In this document: one piece after another, positions 42,952 to 55,736 of the stretch
Layout: each line of letters begins with the position of its first letter
Position numbering within the stretch: the stretch's first letter is position 1
NCBI GenBank assembly: GCA_024867545.1
Contig: JANFNE010000012.1
Coordinates: 992,001-1,056,000, forward strand
Origin: Phytopythium helicoides
Lineage: Eukaryota > Oomycota > Peronosporomycetes > Pythiales > Pythiaceae
Direction: 5' to 3'
Length of the DNA: 64,000 bases
The notes under the pieces: model-generated
What the model saw: only the letters and a program-made list of their open reading frames with translations
Database searches by the model: none
What the model was told of the DNA's origin: nothing
Program-made: the position numbers and the translations under genes

Positions 42952-44213
42952 TCACTTTCCTTTCGACTTCAACTTCAGATTACGTCGTTGGTGTGGGCGA
43001 TGAAGATTGTTGGCCTCTATGTGATCAACAAGATTTTGTCGAGCAATCTCTCCTTCCCAGCTTTGTAGAGATTCACATTGACTAGCCGAAGTTGCTTCGT
43101 CGTAGGAAATATCATCATCACCATTCCATCTCTCAACTTGTTTTAGCATTGCTTGTAGAGATACGCTGTGATGGTACTCACTCCTGTACGTGATGCAATC
43201 GTTGTGAAGTCGCATACATGCCACAATGACCAGAGGTGCTGTTTTCAAAGATACAGCAAGTGGCGTTTTAAGAATCCGCCACTTGTTCACTAGCTGGCCG
43301 AATGCCATTTCGACTCGTATGCGCAATTGGCTCAGGTAGAAGTTGAATGCATCACGCTCTGGATGACCCTCAAGTTGTGCTTTGTTGTAAGGGGTCATCA
43401 CGACAGTGCTGTATGCGTGTACTGCATATCACCAACGACGAAGTATGGCGCTGGAATTGACCCAAGAACTTCACTAAGACGCCAATGGCGAAAAGCCACA
43501 GCATCATTTCTTCCTCCTGGCAGAGTTTACACTTACAGCCGTGAACCGAGAGCAATGATCAACGCAGGCTTGTACGTTTGGAAATACCGTACCGATGGTA
43601 ATGCCCCGAAAAAAATGATGTCGTTTGGCCGCATTCAACAGGCGAAGGAGCTTTGATTGGGCACAGCCACCCGTCCCATGGCTCCTATGCATCTTGCTAT
43701 CACTCCTTCCGTGCTTATAGACTGAAATCCGAGTGCTGCCCTCTGCCGTTGCTCAGCATTTTCGGGAAATTTGAAATTAAGCTCGGCACATTTCAGAATT
43801 GCCTTCATGACTCTTCTTGTGATGTAATAAAACGATGACGGTGGAACACCACTGATTACACGGATATGGTGATAACTGCCTGAGAGCCAGCTGCTGCAAG
43901 CTTGAAGCATCCCTGCAGGCGATAGTGGTTCTTGGCCGGATGATCTGCACATCGACTGCTTTCTGTCTACCACAAGTGCTGGAGCAACAAGCCGAAGCAA
44001 CTCTTCAAAGCAGCGGTAGCTCATTCTGTAATATCGTGCGAAACTCACCCTCGTTAAGGTGAGCACTTGCATCTTTGTTCCAATCGATTCGGTCGCGTAC
44101 AGAGTCCCCATTCTTCTTTTCTTGCGCAATCTTACACATTTTACGGCTTCTAGAGCCAGCATCACTGCAGCAGCATCATTGCTATCCTCATCACCGTTGT
44201 GTAATAGTCTCAT
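42952..44213 (-). pseudogene. PIF/Harbinger transposase with frameshifts
   Basis: Starts at the ATG at 44213. The first 192 codons include a helix-rich N-terminal region and FQSISTEGVIARCIGAM. A shift then gives DGWLCPIKAPSP (first catalytic D), a further shift VFPNVQACVDHCSRFTAV, and then PAPYFVVGDMQYTHTALS (second D) ending in TGATGA. A last shift leads to MTPYNKAQLEGHPERDAFN and IRVEMAFGQLVNKW (catalytic E). The DDE residues are all still readable, so decay is moderate. Terminal repeats were not identified. Confidence 0.8.
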
Positions 44214-47200
44214 GGGTGCGAGAACGGTTGAGTGAGCTCAGTGTGAGTGAACCTTGGGAGGATTCTCAAGGGTTGGATGAATTACTACGCTTGGTTAGTG
44301 CGTGTGTGGAATCTGAGGCGGCTATCATGCGAGAGAAACGGATTGAACGGAATCGTAGGTCAACTCCCGTTCCAGACACGGTATGTGAAGGACTACAGTT
44401 GGATCCAGGCCCCTTTTCCGTGGATGATCTCTTTGCTGGTGATACGGTGTCCCACGCAGAAGCGCGATACGTGCCTGAAGCTGAGGAGGACGTGAGTCAT
44501 TATGTCCATGTGGTTCGGCATGGTAATTCGACCTTCCAAGCTGAGGAAAAGTTCGATTGGGCCTACCCAGTGGCTGGTGACGCTGGTGACGGTGAGGACG
44601 ACGGCGAGGAAGAGAAGGCTCCTCCGTCACGTGGTCTAATTTGTGGAATTAAGGGAGGTTTGGAAGCCCTATCAACTTGCAGAGTGGCTCTTCAGCCTGT
44701 GGTGATGCTCGTAGATACGGGGGCTACAGTCAGCTTGCTACATGGCGAGAAATATGATCGCATGAGCCAACCTGGTCGACTGGAACCGTACAGTGGTCGA
44801 TTGTGGAGCTCTTCTGGACACAATCTGAACATTCGAGGAGTGGTGAGGCTACCAGTGCGCTTGGGCAAGAAGAAGGTGATGAGTTGGTTTTGCGTCGCCG
44901 AGAACTTACATGTGGATGCGATTTTTGGGACGGATGTGCTATCGGAACTTCGAGCTGTAGTGGATGTCGAAGCCCGCCTTATACGGTTGAAGGACACGGG
45001 TGAAGAGTTCCCTATCGGCATACCGCGTGCCGACCCTGAGAGTCCGGCTCGATTGAATTGTAACGTGCAGATACGCGCGGGTGGAAGGGCTCTTTTGGTT
45101 TGTAGGGTCGACGAGGACATTTCTTCTGGTTCAACAGTGTTAGTGGAGTCCTCGCCCCTTTGCCCACCCCCGTTGCGCGTGGCCCGTTCTTTGAGCACTG
45201 TTCGCGAAGGACGCTTGATAGTGGAAGCCTGTAACCCGAGTACCGAGCCGGTACGAGTTCTGAAAGGGACTACCGTGTCCCTGGTCACCGTTTTGCCATC
45301 CCACTTCGACGAGGCCGATTCTGAGACCGTTTTGGTGCCCGAGGAGTCAGAGAGTTCTGTAAGTGATGGTCAATTACTCGCGGTAGTAGACTCTGGTCGC
45401 GGGGAGAAAGAGATTGTGGTAGGAGCTCCCCTGAAGATCGATTTTGAGGGTTCAAAACTCACTGAGGAGCAGAAGACACTCTTGCGGCGGGAACTGGAAA
45501 CGTTTCGTGACTTGTTTGTCGAAACGTCAAAACGCCCTGGTCGTACTGACCTTCTTAAGTTCCAGATCGACACGGATGGACACCCGCCTATCAAGCAGAA
45601 GGCCTACCGAGTCTCCAAGGCCGAAGGTGACGTTATGGAAGCGGAAATCAAGCAGTATCTAGAGCTGGGACTGATACGACCTTCTACGAGCCCTTGGACT
45701 AGTCCCGTGCTGATGATCCGGAAGCCAGACGGAGGCATCCGTTTCTGTATTGATTACCGTCGACTGAACGCTGTAACGGTCAAGGATTGCTACCCCATGC
45801 CCCTAATTGATGATTTGCTGGATGTCCTGGGCCAAGCCAGACTCTTTTCGACGATGGATGTTGCTTCGGGATACTGGAACGTGCCCATGGATGAGGACAG
45901 TATCGAGAAAACTGCCTTTACGTGCAAGTTCGGATTGTATGAGTGGCTGGTAATGCCGTTCGGATTGAGTAACGCTGTGCCTGCGTTCGAACGCCTGATG
46001 GAGAGCGTTCTGGATGGACTCAAGTGGAAGATTTGCCTGGTGTACCTGGACGATGTCATTATATATAGTGAGGATTTCCCTACGCATTTGTTGAGGCTGC
46101 GTCAGGTACTGACACGTCTGCGGGAGGCTGGCTTCAAATTGAAGATGAAGAAGTGTCATTGGGGCCGCTCACAAGTGGCGTTTCTAGGGCATATCGTCAC
46201 GCCAGCAGGACTGTTGCCTAATCCTGAAAAGGTGAAGGCCGTGATGAAAATCCGTCGTCCTACGGATTTGCGATCCCTCCGTGCGTTTTTGGGTCTCACT
46301 AGCTATTTCCGACGGTACATTAAGGGCTATGCAGTGATTTCGGCGCCCCTCGAGCGCTTGAAACAGAAGGGTGCCGAGTTTCTGTGGGATGAAGACTGTG
46401 AGGCTGCTTTTCGACAACTCCAGAAGTCACTGGTGAAGCCTCCCATCTTGGTATACCCTAACTTCAAGCTACGGTTCAAGCTTTTCGTGGACTCGTCACG
46501 CTTGGGTGTTGGAGCGTGCTTGATGCAGCATGTGAACGGTCGTGATCGAGTGATTAGCTACGCTAGTAAACTGCTAGTGGGTTCGCAACGCAATTGGGCC
46601 AACAAGAATGATGGTATCTCTGAAATAGAGTGTTGGGGTATTGTCTGGGCCACGCGCAAGTTTCGCTGCTATTTGGACAAGCGTGAGTTCGACCTCTACA
46701 CGGACCACCAAGCGTTGACGTGGATCTTCAGTGACTCTAATCGTACTAGCAATGCTAAGCTGGCGAGGTGGGCCATGGAGCTCTCGCAACTCCGTTTCAA
46801 GGTGCATCACAGGCCAGGTGCTCAGATGGGTCATGTGGACGGTCTTTCGCGTCTAAGAGTGAACGTTCTTCGCATGGAAGACCTGCTCAACCCAGTCCCT
46901 GACCACGAGGAGAGCGTTCCGTACGGTAACGAACCCGTAGAGGGAGACGACAATCCCTCCGCCCAGGGGTCTGAGGACGACCCGCTGGAAGCCTCAGAGT
47001 GGCAAGCTGAAGAGCACGGCGCCTCTGATCCCTTAGAGGAAGTGTCCGAGACTGACGCCACGGCCGGATCGTCTATCCGTGCGCCAGTGGATGTGTTTCG
47101 TCTAGACCGAGACCAGCTGATCACAGAGCAAAAGTTAGTGCCGTGGATGGTGTCTTTGAGGGCCTACCTGGAGTCACAAGCGTTACCTCTTGATCCACAG

Positions 47201-47935
47201 AGGAGAGCGTCCACGTTGAGAATGGCTCCTCACTTTGAGTTACTGGACGATCTACTGGTCCGACGTGTAGCTATCTCAGCTGGTGGAGGACATGCTAGAA
47301 CGTTGAGGGTTCCGGTGATCCCTTTACCGTTCGTAGAGACGGTCTTGCACCACTGTCATAGGGATGTGTTTTCGGCTCACCTGGGAAGAACGAAAACGGT
47401 GGAGAAAGTACGGCGTCATGGATACTGGCATGGGTGGAAGCGTGATGCTACCGAATTCGTGCGAGCGTGCGACATCTGCAGTGGAGGAAAAGGCTATCGC
47501 CCTTGGAGGAACGGTCGAATGATGCGTATGCCAGTGGAAGACTTGACCGGACCGTTCTCCTTGTTAGTTGTTGATGCGGTGGGCCCCCTTCCTACGACTC
47601 CTCGTGGGAACAAGTACATTCTGGTGTTTGCTGACTATTTTACTCGGTGGACGGAAGCGTTCGCAGTGTCCAAGTTGGACACGATGACTTTTGTGGATTG
47701 CCTAATGAACGAGATAATCAGTCGGTATGGCGTTCCTGAGCGACTGTTGAGTGACCAAGGACCCAACTTTGTGTCGGCTCTAGCTCGCTCGTTCTACGAG
47801 ACCATCGGGATCAAGAAGCTAACGAGTGCCGCGTACCATCCGCATGTCGCGGTCTGCAGGGACCTTCGGGTACTCTGCCGGGTGCGAGGGAACGGAACGG
47901 ACTACACAGGGCTCGACCTGCCCTTGAGTAGGTAA
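44214..47935 (+). pseudogene. Gypsy Pol, truncated in integrase
   Basis: One open frame. The formal frame begins at 44075, but its first 46 codons are antisense to the Harbinger gene and are not part of the protein. A possible internal start is the ATG at 44328. Protease VMLVDTGATVSLLHG near 44705. Reverse transcriptase with RFCIDYRRLNAVT and the catalytic VYLDDVIIYS near 46040. RNase H with LFVDSSRLGVGACLMQ and LYTDHQALTW. Integrase zinc region HLGRTKTVEKV to CDICSGGKG and core residues LVVDAVGPLP and LSDQGPNFVS. After TSAAYHPH the frame continues as unrelated residues to the TAA at 47935, so the third catalytic residue (E) is lost and the integrase cannot work. Confidence 0.88.
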
Positions 47936-48395
47936 AACCACGACTGAATTCAATTAAGACTCCTACTTCCTTATCCATTTCTCGCTCCTAGCGTTCTGCG
48001 GCTGGAGTGCTACCGGCACTACCACTTCCCGCCACGGCTTCCCTCTCATCTCCATCGTATTATCTGCCGTGTACAGGGAACGGAGGTGACGCACCGAACG
48101 GACCGCGACATTGAGCACCGGCCTAGTACACTTGGACAATCTGGTGGAGGCGGTTACGGGCCTAAAGCCCGCTACGATACTTGCACGTTGCTCGAAGGAA
48201 GCAAATTCAACTCTGCTTCATTATCGGCGGGAGGCGGAGCACTACATCCCTAAAGTGGCTCGTGATTGGCTGAATATGGGCTGCGTCCCAAATATCAGCC
48301 AATCAGAGCGAGGTACGTCGACGCGTGTCGACGCGGTGACACGCGTCACATCTACCTACATATGCAATAAAACGGTAGATGCTAGCTAAATATGC
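47936..48395 (+). repeat. Probable Gypsy 3' LTR or 3' end
   Basis: Non-coding, directly follows pol and contains AATAAA near 48366. Without a 5' partner the LTR borders cannot be proven. Confidence 0.4.
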
Positions 48396-49513
48396 AATAT
48401 GGAAAGTGTGCGGGGAGCGCCCCGCTTCACGTTGTAGTGACCATATTCATCGTTGTCGTTTCCATTGCCATAGCATCTTATAGCACCCTCAATGCTTCCA
48501 CCTTCGTTGTAAGCGTTGTCCGCTGATTCTTTTTCTTCGTTCAAGCAGCCCATTCTATCACAGGTGTCAAATCTTTCACCGAGTGTTTCGTTACGGTACA
48601 ATACGTAATTACTGTAGCGATTCATTCTTCCGCGGATTGGTTCTTCCTCTTCACAAGTTGTTCCACTTCGTCGCCTTCCTACTCGACGAGGCAGCCCTCG
48701 CCAACAACAAGAAGCACGTTGGAGAACGCACACAGCCACGTGTCGAGGACACAGAAAAAATGGTACATCTACAAGCGAGATACAATTTCAACCAATCGTA
48801 TTGTAATATCCTTCATCAAACACCAGTCACTTGAATAAAAGCAAAGAGTCCAAAAAACCACCAACAGCCCCCCAGCACAATGACCCCCTCACCACCCAGC
48901 CAACGCTCGCTGCCAGGCCTCCGCTCGACACCTGTCCTGCGCACGTCGACAGGCCAGACCCAGCACACGCAACCGAACAACCAACACGGACGTGGACAAC
49001 TTCGACTACTACATCGGCACGGAGAGGTGGTGGCGGCGGGTGGCGGCGGCCTGTCGCCGCAAGACTTCATTGGTGAGTCCTGCAGCGACTCGATGATGGA
49101 GAGCAGTGGAGGAGTGGGAGGTGGAAGGGTGGGAGTCGGCGGAGCGAGCTGGCGTGCCGCCGCGGCTCCTGCAGCGCCGTCCGCTGGACCACTGTACGCG
49201 CATGGAGATCGGCAGCAACGGAGCGAGCAACGTAAACATGGACAGCACGAGCAGCAACCGAGCAACCAGCACGCATATGGACACCACCAATTGGAAATGC
49301 ACGGTTGAAGTGTACTCAATTGTGTTGGAGAGTGTTTATAATCTATCGCCCTGTGCATGCGCCTGGATTAGAACGGGCCTTAGGCTCGGACTCGCAGGCC
49401 CGGACTTGTAGGCCGAGGCTTGAGCCTCCAAAAGTGTCGCAGTGAGACATGAGGAGTCACCTGACCGTTGGTTGGCAGTTCCCCCGGAAACTGGGGCCAC
49501 TTCATCACAAAAA
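48396..49513. other. Region with weak open frames on both strands
   Basis: A plus frame (48880-49308, MTPSPPSQRSLPGLRSTP) is rich in Gln, Gly and Ser. A minus frame (48386-48739) has RNETLGERFDTCDRMGC. Neither shows a known domain, and no frame is clearly supported. Confidence 0.3.
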
Positions 49514-50307
49514 TCATGATCTGTTTGATATCATGATCCCTTGAGAAGCTAGAGGCTGCCCTAAAATGTGTGGGTTGTACAGGGGCAGGTAGCGGGTGTA
49601 GCACTCTCCTGGGTGTGGGTACGCACAAGGCTGCTCTGAGCGTCCTTGGTTCGTCTCAACTACTACCTTTTCCTGTTTCGACTGCTGATTTCTGTGTACT
49701 CTGATGCATTTGAACGTGAATGCGGACTGGCTGTTACCCATGTACGACCCTGTCAAGATGGAAGCCATGAGCAACATTATGAGCTCATACTGGCAAACTG
49801 CAACGATGAGCATTGTCGTTGACTGATGAACGATATCAGATTGAGCATATCAATGACGCTGACAGTCACTGAGCAGACATGGTTTCTCTCTGTCATGGTT
49901 CTTGGAGAAAGATGGGAGAAAAGAAGCTATTCAAGTTCTCTACTCGCATCCAACCCCACGAACACCAAGGCAACACCAGCGTCATAAACAATCATGATGA
50001 CAATGGCAAAGAGAGCAATACAAGTATGGAAGTGAGTGAGACGACAAACAATCGGCCACAATTCCCCATGCTCACAGACAATTCTATGTTTCCGTTGCTG
50101 GATCAGGTTCATGAAGCACATAATACGCCATGTGAGTGAAATGCGACCAAGCACTGTGAGAGATGGGAATAATGACATCCTCGTGGACCAACGCGTTTGG
50201 GATCTAGAAGATAAAAAGAACTTCACTTGGTCGCCATTTCGTGGTGAGCAATTGTGGTACACGAGGCCATTGAGACAAAGAGCCATTAGCGTGCCTTGAA
50301 TGCACAC
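49514..50307 (-). pseudogene. Possible membrane-protein remnant
   Basis: Two minus frames carry hydrophobic stretches: TCIALFAIVIMIVYDAGVAL near 50000 and LIVAVCQYELIMLLMASIL near 49790. A soluble tail follows (GECYTRYLPLYNPHILGQ). They are separated by stops near 49925, perhaps an intron or decay. No family recognised. Confidence 0.3.
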
Positions 50308-52051
50308 TCTATCGTCACACGCTTCTGGAGTTCGATCGACACGAGGAGGTCGTAGTCGATTGGTAGACTGTCAAGCTGCACTAAGAGCTATCGTCCGTTG
50401 TCTATTGCCTCTCCCACTACCTGCAGGCTCAAAACTAGCTCGTCAATGCAGTTTAAGTGTGTCACCATTCTCGCGCTGTCCTCCATATCGTGGACGCGAT
50501 ATGTCTGCGCCACATGCCAAATTCGGGTAGCGTATCCTACGCTTGCTGGGTAGCCATCGTCTCGCAAATCTTGGACTAGTGCTCCAGCGTTGATGATGAT
50601 GGAGAAGTCCTTCAGGCACCATATTCGTTGGTCATGTCGGATTCCAACTTTACCACCTCAACGTGCGCGATAAGACTCTTACGGGCGAGCGCCATTCGCA
50701 TGTTGAACTCTTAGTGGAAATAATTGTCGCTTCCAAGGAGGTCTCCGGTCTGTGACGGAGTCACACAGCACTATGCTTCGAGGAAGCGTGGCAGCTCGTA
50801 GGTATGAAGTACCGAGCTGGCTAGCCAAACGACCTGAGGGTCTGTGTGGTAGGCGGTGAAATAGAGACTGTGTATTTGTATGCATTACAGCCCATTCGAA
50901 ATGGGTGGTTCCTACAAGGACTGTACGCAAACTACTTGACTAATGTATGTAAGTTCGCGGCCGTACTTAGCCGGAGGGCAATGGGTACACAACCCAGTGT
51001 AGCCATGCTACCCCCATGGGTACATACCCGTGTAACCCCGTTACACGGTCGGTCTTGGTGGTGCTGGGAAAGGGGTGTCCATATTTATCTGAAATTATAG
51101 CAGATATGAGACTTGTGACACCCAGTAGAAACGCTACGTGTCAGTTATCTCATTTTAGAAACGACGTCACTCTTCTGGAAGTGCCGTGTCACTCAAGTGG
51201 TCATGTCATCCTCAAATCCCGCACCGGGGGTGCATCATGCCGTGGTGATGATGCCACGAGGTGCTCGCCGCAGGAAATCCAGATCACGGCTTTGGTGCCC
51301 GGCACACTCTGCTTCGTTGAACGGAAAGCAGGTATGTGGATACGTACGTACAGTTTCTGCCGCGGATGAGCTGCTCGAGGCGAGGCAGCCAGCAGCAGAG
51401 AGCGTGTTTTTATCCGGAGAACGCCGTTCAGCTTCAGATAGAGGCGCAGCGAGATGCCCGTCCCCACCACCGAGACCACCACCCCACACACCCATCGGAC
51501 CCATCGGACCGCTTCGAAATCATGATCCAAACGATCCTCGTGGCTTCCTCCACCACCTCCCAAGCGCGCAAACATGGACGGTGTATAGTGAATGCGTCAT
51601 GGCCACCACCATGTTACAAGAGACTAAAAGGTCTTTGCAGACGCTCTCGATGGAGACCGGAGACAGACACGCGGGCGTGCATACGATCCGCGAGTGCGGC
51701 GTCCTGGCCGAAGACGAGGCTGGCTCCTTGGCGTCTCTTGCACGGTGGTACGTCTCCTTCTGGCTCTCCGATTGGCCAAAACCCCACTTGAAGTCCCTTT
51801 TCAGCCACTGATTAACGCGCAAATCTCCATTTCGTGCGGCCGCGACCTCGCAACCGCGTGGCACGCGTGGCGCAATCTTTTATCTTAAAATTTGTATACC
51901 GCGTCCATCTTCGCCAGCAAAGAAAAGCTGCGCCACCGGCCACCTGCTGCCGCCCCGCTTCCTCCCTTCCTGCCGGCTCGAGCGCCATCCGAGGCCACTG
52001 CCGGCCACCTACCGACGCATTTCGCTTCTTCCGACTCGCAGCTCGCGTCTC
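50308..52051. other. Interval before the antiporter genes, no clear gene
   Basis: Several overlapping frames, of which 51197-51811 (plus) is the longest, show no recognised domain. The last 200 bp before 52052 are GC-rich and form the 5' flank of the first antiporter. Confidence 0.4.
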
Positions 52052-54832
52052 ATGGCGCTCCGCCTCGCGCTCGCGGCATCGCTGGCCGCCGGGCTGGGCC
52101 AATGGGTCAACGCCGCGACTACCGATATGGACGGAGACCACCACCGGCGGCTAGACAGCAAGGACGACGCCACCGTGCCTTTCAACTCGTTCGGCAATCT
52201 CGTTGACACGCTGCAGTACGGCCTCGCCTTCATCGTCGTGCTCGTGGCCGCGCACCCGCTCGGCCTCTTCTTCCCCAAGTTCTTCAAGCTCCCGCTCATC
52301 ACGGGCTACCTGTTTGTTGGCATCGTCGCCGGCCCTTTCGTCGCCAACCTGCTGCCCAAGCCTGTCATCTCCATGCTGTCGTCCTACGTCAGCTCGCTCG
52401 CGCTCTCTTTCATCTCGTTCCAGGCCGGACAGGAGATCTACCTCCCGGAGCTGCGGCCGCAGATCAAGTCCATCCTGATGCTGCTTCTGGTGCTCTACAT
52501 CACCGCCATGGTCATCCTCACAGGAGTCACCTACATTGCTAACGGACCCTTCTTCTACTCGGACTTCGCCTCTAGCTGCCAGCTCGGCATCGCGCTCATG
52601 TTCGGCTCCATTTCCGTGCTGGGCTCTCCGGCAACTGTTATGGCTATCAAGATCGAACTCAACAGCGTCGGGCCGTTTACAAGTCTCATGCTTGGCGCTA
52701 CCATGTGCGCCGAGTTCGTTGTGCTGCTGTCGTTTTCGGTCGCGCGCATTGTCACATCCATCTACTGCGCTGAACTGGACGTATCTGTGGGCAACCTCTT
52801 CTTCACGCTTGGAGTTGTGCTCGCCAACCTGCTCATCGGCGGACTTGTGGCGATCCTCACCATCCTCATCTTCTCACTGCCGACAGGCGTGGATGACGCC
52901 GCGGACCTTGGTGGAGGCGACCACCGCCAGTACATTGCAGACCTGAACCCTCCTTCGCCCATGTACGACAGCAAGGGTCGGCAGGCACGCGACCTCGAGT
53001 CCAACAGCGGAATGACGGATCCGGACCTCGCCCCGCATCCTCACAATGCGTATGTCGAAGCACCTCCGACCCCTGGCAAGCCTAAGCTTCGCCCATCGAC
53101 GTGGTGGACGCACAAGACCTCTCTGTACTTCAAGGGGTTCATCTGGTTGCTACTCGGTTACACGTGGTACATCGCAACAAACACCATCTCCGAGGCCACG
53201 AGTGCCTCGTACGGCATCTCGTGGGAGGTCAAGTTCGAGCCGCTGCTTGTGCTCATGGTTGGATCTTGCATTGCTGGTCACTACTCGAGCATTCGCCACG
53301 ACATGCACGTCATCCTCGATACGTGTGCGCCGTACATCTTCTTGCCGTTCTTCGTCATGACGGGAGCTGCCCTGAAGCTTGACAAGGTCGTGGACACAAT
53401 TCCGTTGATGAGTTTGTATGTCGTGCTGCGCTACGTGGCTATCTTCATCGCTTGCTACTGCGGTGGCCGCTTCCTGCTCAAGTTGACGCCAAAGCAATAC
53501 AACAACTTGTGGCTCACGATGACGCCTCAGGCTGGTGTGGCACTCGGTCTTGCTGCTGAAGTTGATGGATTGAGCGAAGAAGCATGGGCGACTGAGTTCT
53601 CCACGACGATCATCGCCGCTGTCGTGATCAACCAGATTATCGGCCCAATTCTCTGTTCTATCGGTCTGAGCCATGCTGGTGAGAGTATGTTCGACCGCAA
53701 AATGAGCAAGGCCGACGAAGAAGGGGATGGAGATGGCGACGGGGAACTTGTCAACAACCGTCCGAGCAATGCGGGTAGCCGGTTCAGTCGTAGAAGCCTG
53801 CGCCGAATGAGCTCGAACTCTACCTCTGCCATTCTAACGCCCGGAAACGGTGACCCCCGCCCGCTACTTCCATTCTACAAGGTGCAGAGTGCTGTTGTGA
53901 TTGGAGATGACGAGATCGCATTTGAGGTTGCGCTCGAGCTCTCGCTTTACGGCGCACATGTAAATGTGCCTCTGCTCGATGAAGAGCTAGCTGCGAAGTG
54001 GCATGCTATCAACGAAAAGATTCTGTCGCGAACGGCTAAGGGAGACCTCATCTCGTACAAGAACAAGCTACGCGATGCCAAGCACGACGAGAATGTGAGC
54101 GGCATGGCTGCAACGGCTGATGTGCTTATCTTCACGGGCAACGCAACTCGAACGATTGAGTACGTCAAAACGATGCAGGCGATGCTGGGTGCGCAGCCGC
54201 CACGTATGATTGCAATCGTGCTCGAGCCTGCCGTTGCCAAAGAGCTGCGTGCGCTCGGCGTTCTGACCATTCAGCCTTCCATCGCGATGGCTAACGTTGC
54301 TACCCGCATGGCGCTGCTCGAGAAGGAGCTGGCGGTATCGTTGTCCAACGAGATCAGTACGACGAGCAACTTCTCGACGGCCGCATACTTTATGCGTCAC
54401 GACGACGAGGAGCGCACGTCAGAGGCATCGCTTTCGGATATGCGTCTTGCTGGTCGTCGTTTGGCGCTGGGCCGCAGTGTGGTGAACCACCACTCGGTGG
54501 ACTACGACCGTCTTGCAGAGGCGCTGGCTGCAGAGAATCTGCCATTGCCACCTCCTCCATCGCGTGTGTCGATGTTCGGTACGTCTGGAGTCAGCCACGA
54601 CCCGTTCTCCAAGCGGCGACCCAACATGTCGGCGTACGAGCACTATGTTGTGGAGGAGGAGCCGCCGGTGGAGTATTTCACCGGTCCGGGTACCGTGTTT
54701 GAGCAGCAATACGTTGGTCCATCGCCGCGCAACTCGCTGACTCGCAGCTCATCGCGCAACTCACGTCGGAGGTCGCGCGTGGGCTCGGACTCGAGTCTCC
54801 CGGCGCTGCGCCGCGGGTTCTCCGCCGTCTAA
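52052..54832 (+). CDS. Cation/proton antiporter (CPA type) with RCK-like C-terminal domain, copy 1
   Basis: A single-exon protein of 926 residues. The first 22 residues (MALRLALAASLAAGLGQW) look like a signal peptide. From residue 54 multiple membrane segments form a Na+/H+-exchanger domain, including SFISFQAGQEIYLPELRP, LGSPATVMAIKIELNSVGPF and HDMHVILDTCAPYIFLPFF, split by a polar loop at about 285-345. From about residue 612 an RCK/TrkA-N-like domain begins (SAVVIGDDEIAFEVALELS). Its usual GxGxxG is reduced to a single glycine, so nucleotide binding is doubtful. The tail is Ser/Arg-rich. By family it exchanges K+ or Na+ for H+ across a membrane; ion and compartment are unknown. It is intact, unlike its neighbour at 55737. 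Confidence 0.88.
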   Translation: MALRLALAASLAAGLGQWVNAATTDMDGDHHRRLDSKDDATVPFNSFGNLVDTLQYGLAFIVVLVAAHPLGLFFPKFFKLPLITGYLFVGIVAGPFVANLLPKPVISMLSSYVSSLALSFISFQAGQEIYLPELRPQIKSILMLLLVLYITAMVILTGVTYIANGPFFYSDFASSCQLGIALMFGSISVLGSPATVMAIKIELNSVGPFTSLMLGATMCAEFVVLLSFSVARIVTSIYCAELDVSVGNLFFTLGVVLANLLIGGLVAILTILIFSLPTGVDDAADLGGGDHRQYIADLNPPSPMYDSKGRQARDLESNSGMTDPDLAPHPHNAYVEAPPTPGKPKLRPSTWWTHKTSLYFKGFIWLLLGYTWYIATNTISEATSASYGISWEVKFEPLLVLMVGSCIAGHYSSIRHDMHVILDTCAPYIFLPFFVMTGAALKLDKVVDTIPLMSLYVVLRYVAIFIACYCGGRFLLKLTPKQYNNLWLTMTPQAGVALGLAAEVDGLSEEAWATEFSTTIIAAVVINQIIGPILCSIGLSHAGESMFDRKMSKADEEGDGDGDGELVNNRPSNAGSRFSRRSLRRMSSNSTSAILTPGNGDPRPLLPFYKVQSAVVIGDDEIAFEVALELSLYGAHVNVPLLDEELAAKWHAINEKILSRTAKGDLISYKNKLRDAKHDENVSGMAATADVLIFTGNATRTIEYVKTMQAMLGAQPPRMIAIVLEPAVAKELRALGVLTIQPSIAMANVATRMALLEKELAVSLSNEISTTSNFSTAAYFMRHDDEERTSEASLSDMRLAGRRLALGRSVVNHHSVDYDRLAEALAAENLPLPPPPSRVSMFGTSGVSHDPFSKRRPNMSAYEHYVVEEEPPVEYFTGPGTVFEQQYVGPSPRNSLTRSSSRNSRRRSRVGSDSSLPALRRGFSAV

Positions 54833-55736
54833 AAGGCAAATGTGGTTCGGTCCGCATCAATCGTGACCGCGCCAACGATTGCAGCTAGTCAACAGCAACT
54901 AACTAGACCATTCGACAAGTAACCCATAAATCAAAGTATCTATCGGTGGCTGGGAACCCTTTGAGTGGAATATCATGTTGAAGGCATGTTCAACATCATC
55001 GTCACGAAGCAGAAAGTTGGATGGTGACGCTACTGAAAAAAAAGCTGGTGCTGGCCGGCGAGCACTGGTTGACCAGCACAGAACCATGACTTTGCACCAT
55101 CTGTTCAAGTCGCTGTCAATGACGCTGCCTGGCGATCGCCCCATGCAACGATCACGTCACACTCGCCTGCAACTCTCGAATCTTGTTTTTGACGCCGTCA
55201 ATCCATCAAACCCGGGAAGACAAAGCAGTCGCTCAGCATGAACCAGTCGAGCCAGCCTCTGCAAGTCGTATACATCAGCTAAACCGCACGCCAACTTTCT
55301 ATCGGCGACCGGGAGGTCCGGAAACGATCTTCAACGCCATTGACGAGGCGCCGACAGTGGCACCACTGACGTTTCTGAAGCTGGCGGACCAGCACTGGTC
55401 CTTGTCAAACACGTCAAACGAGCCTCCCAGACCGCCCTGTCAGTCGCGTTCAATCCATCAATCGATCAATCGATCACATCGATCAAAATCAATCGCGCGG
55501 CGATTATCGCGTACCACATCGCCGCCAAACTGTACGGTCTGTAGAAGTCAGCACCACGAACGCCAGTCCCGAGTCCAAATCCGTTGCGAAATCGCCGTCT
55601 CACCTGTCTCAGGAAACGGATCTGAACCTCTCTCCCTCTGATAGGTCGAAACCCCATCTCCATCCATCTTTTTCTCCAATCACAAGCGTTAAACCCGCGC
55701 TGGCCGCGCTCAAGACGAGGCTCTCTTGGCCCCACT
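54833..55736. other. Intergenic region between antiporters 1 and 2
   Basis: No gene recognised. Two weakly similar stretches (54945-55100 and 55290-55420), both containing GGACCAGCACTGG-like or GACCAGCAC words, suggest an old local duplication. Confidence 0.4.

Larger units (their letters stand above)
44214..48395 (+). mobile_element. Truncated Ty3/Gypsy retrotransposon
   Basis: Has protease, reverse transcriptase, RNase H and most of integrase, followed by a probable 3' LTR. Gag and the 5' LTR are missing: coding sense starts abruptly at the boundary with the Harbinger gene. A deletion inside integrase joins the reading frame to unrelated downstream sequence. Confidence 0.8.

Noticed and set aside
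44075..44213. First 46 codons of the long Gypsy frame
   Set aside because: They are antisense to the Harbinger transposase and unrelated to Gypsy proteins; the frame is open by chance.
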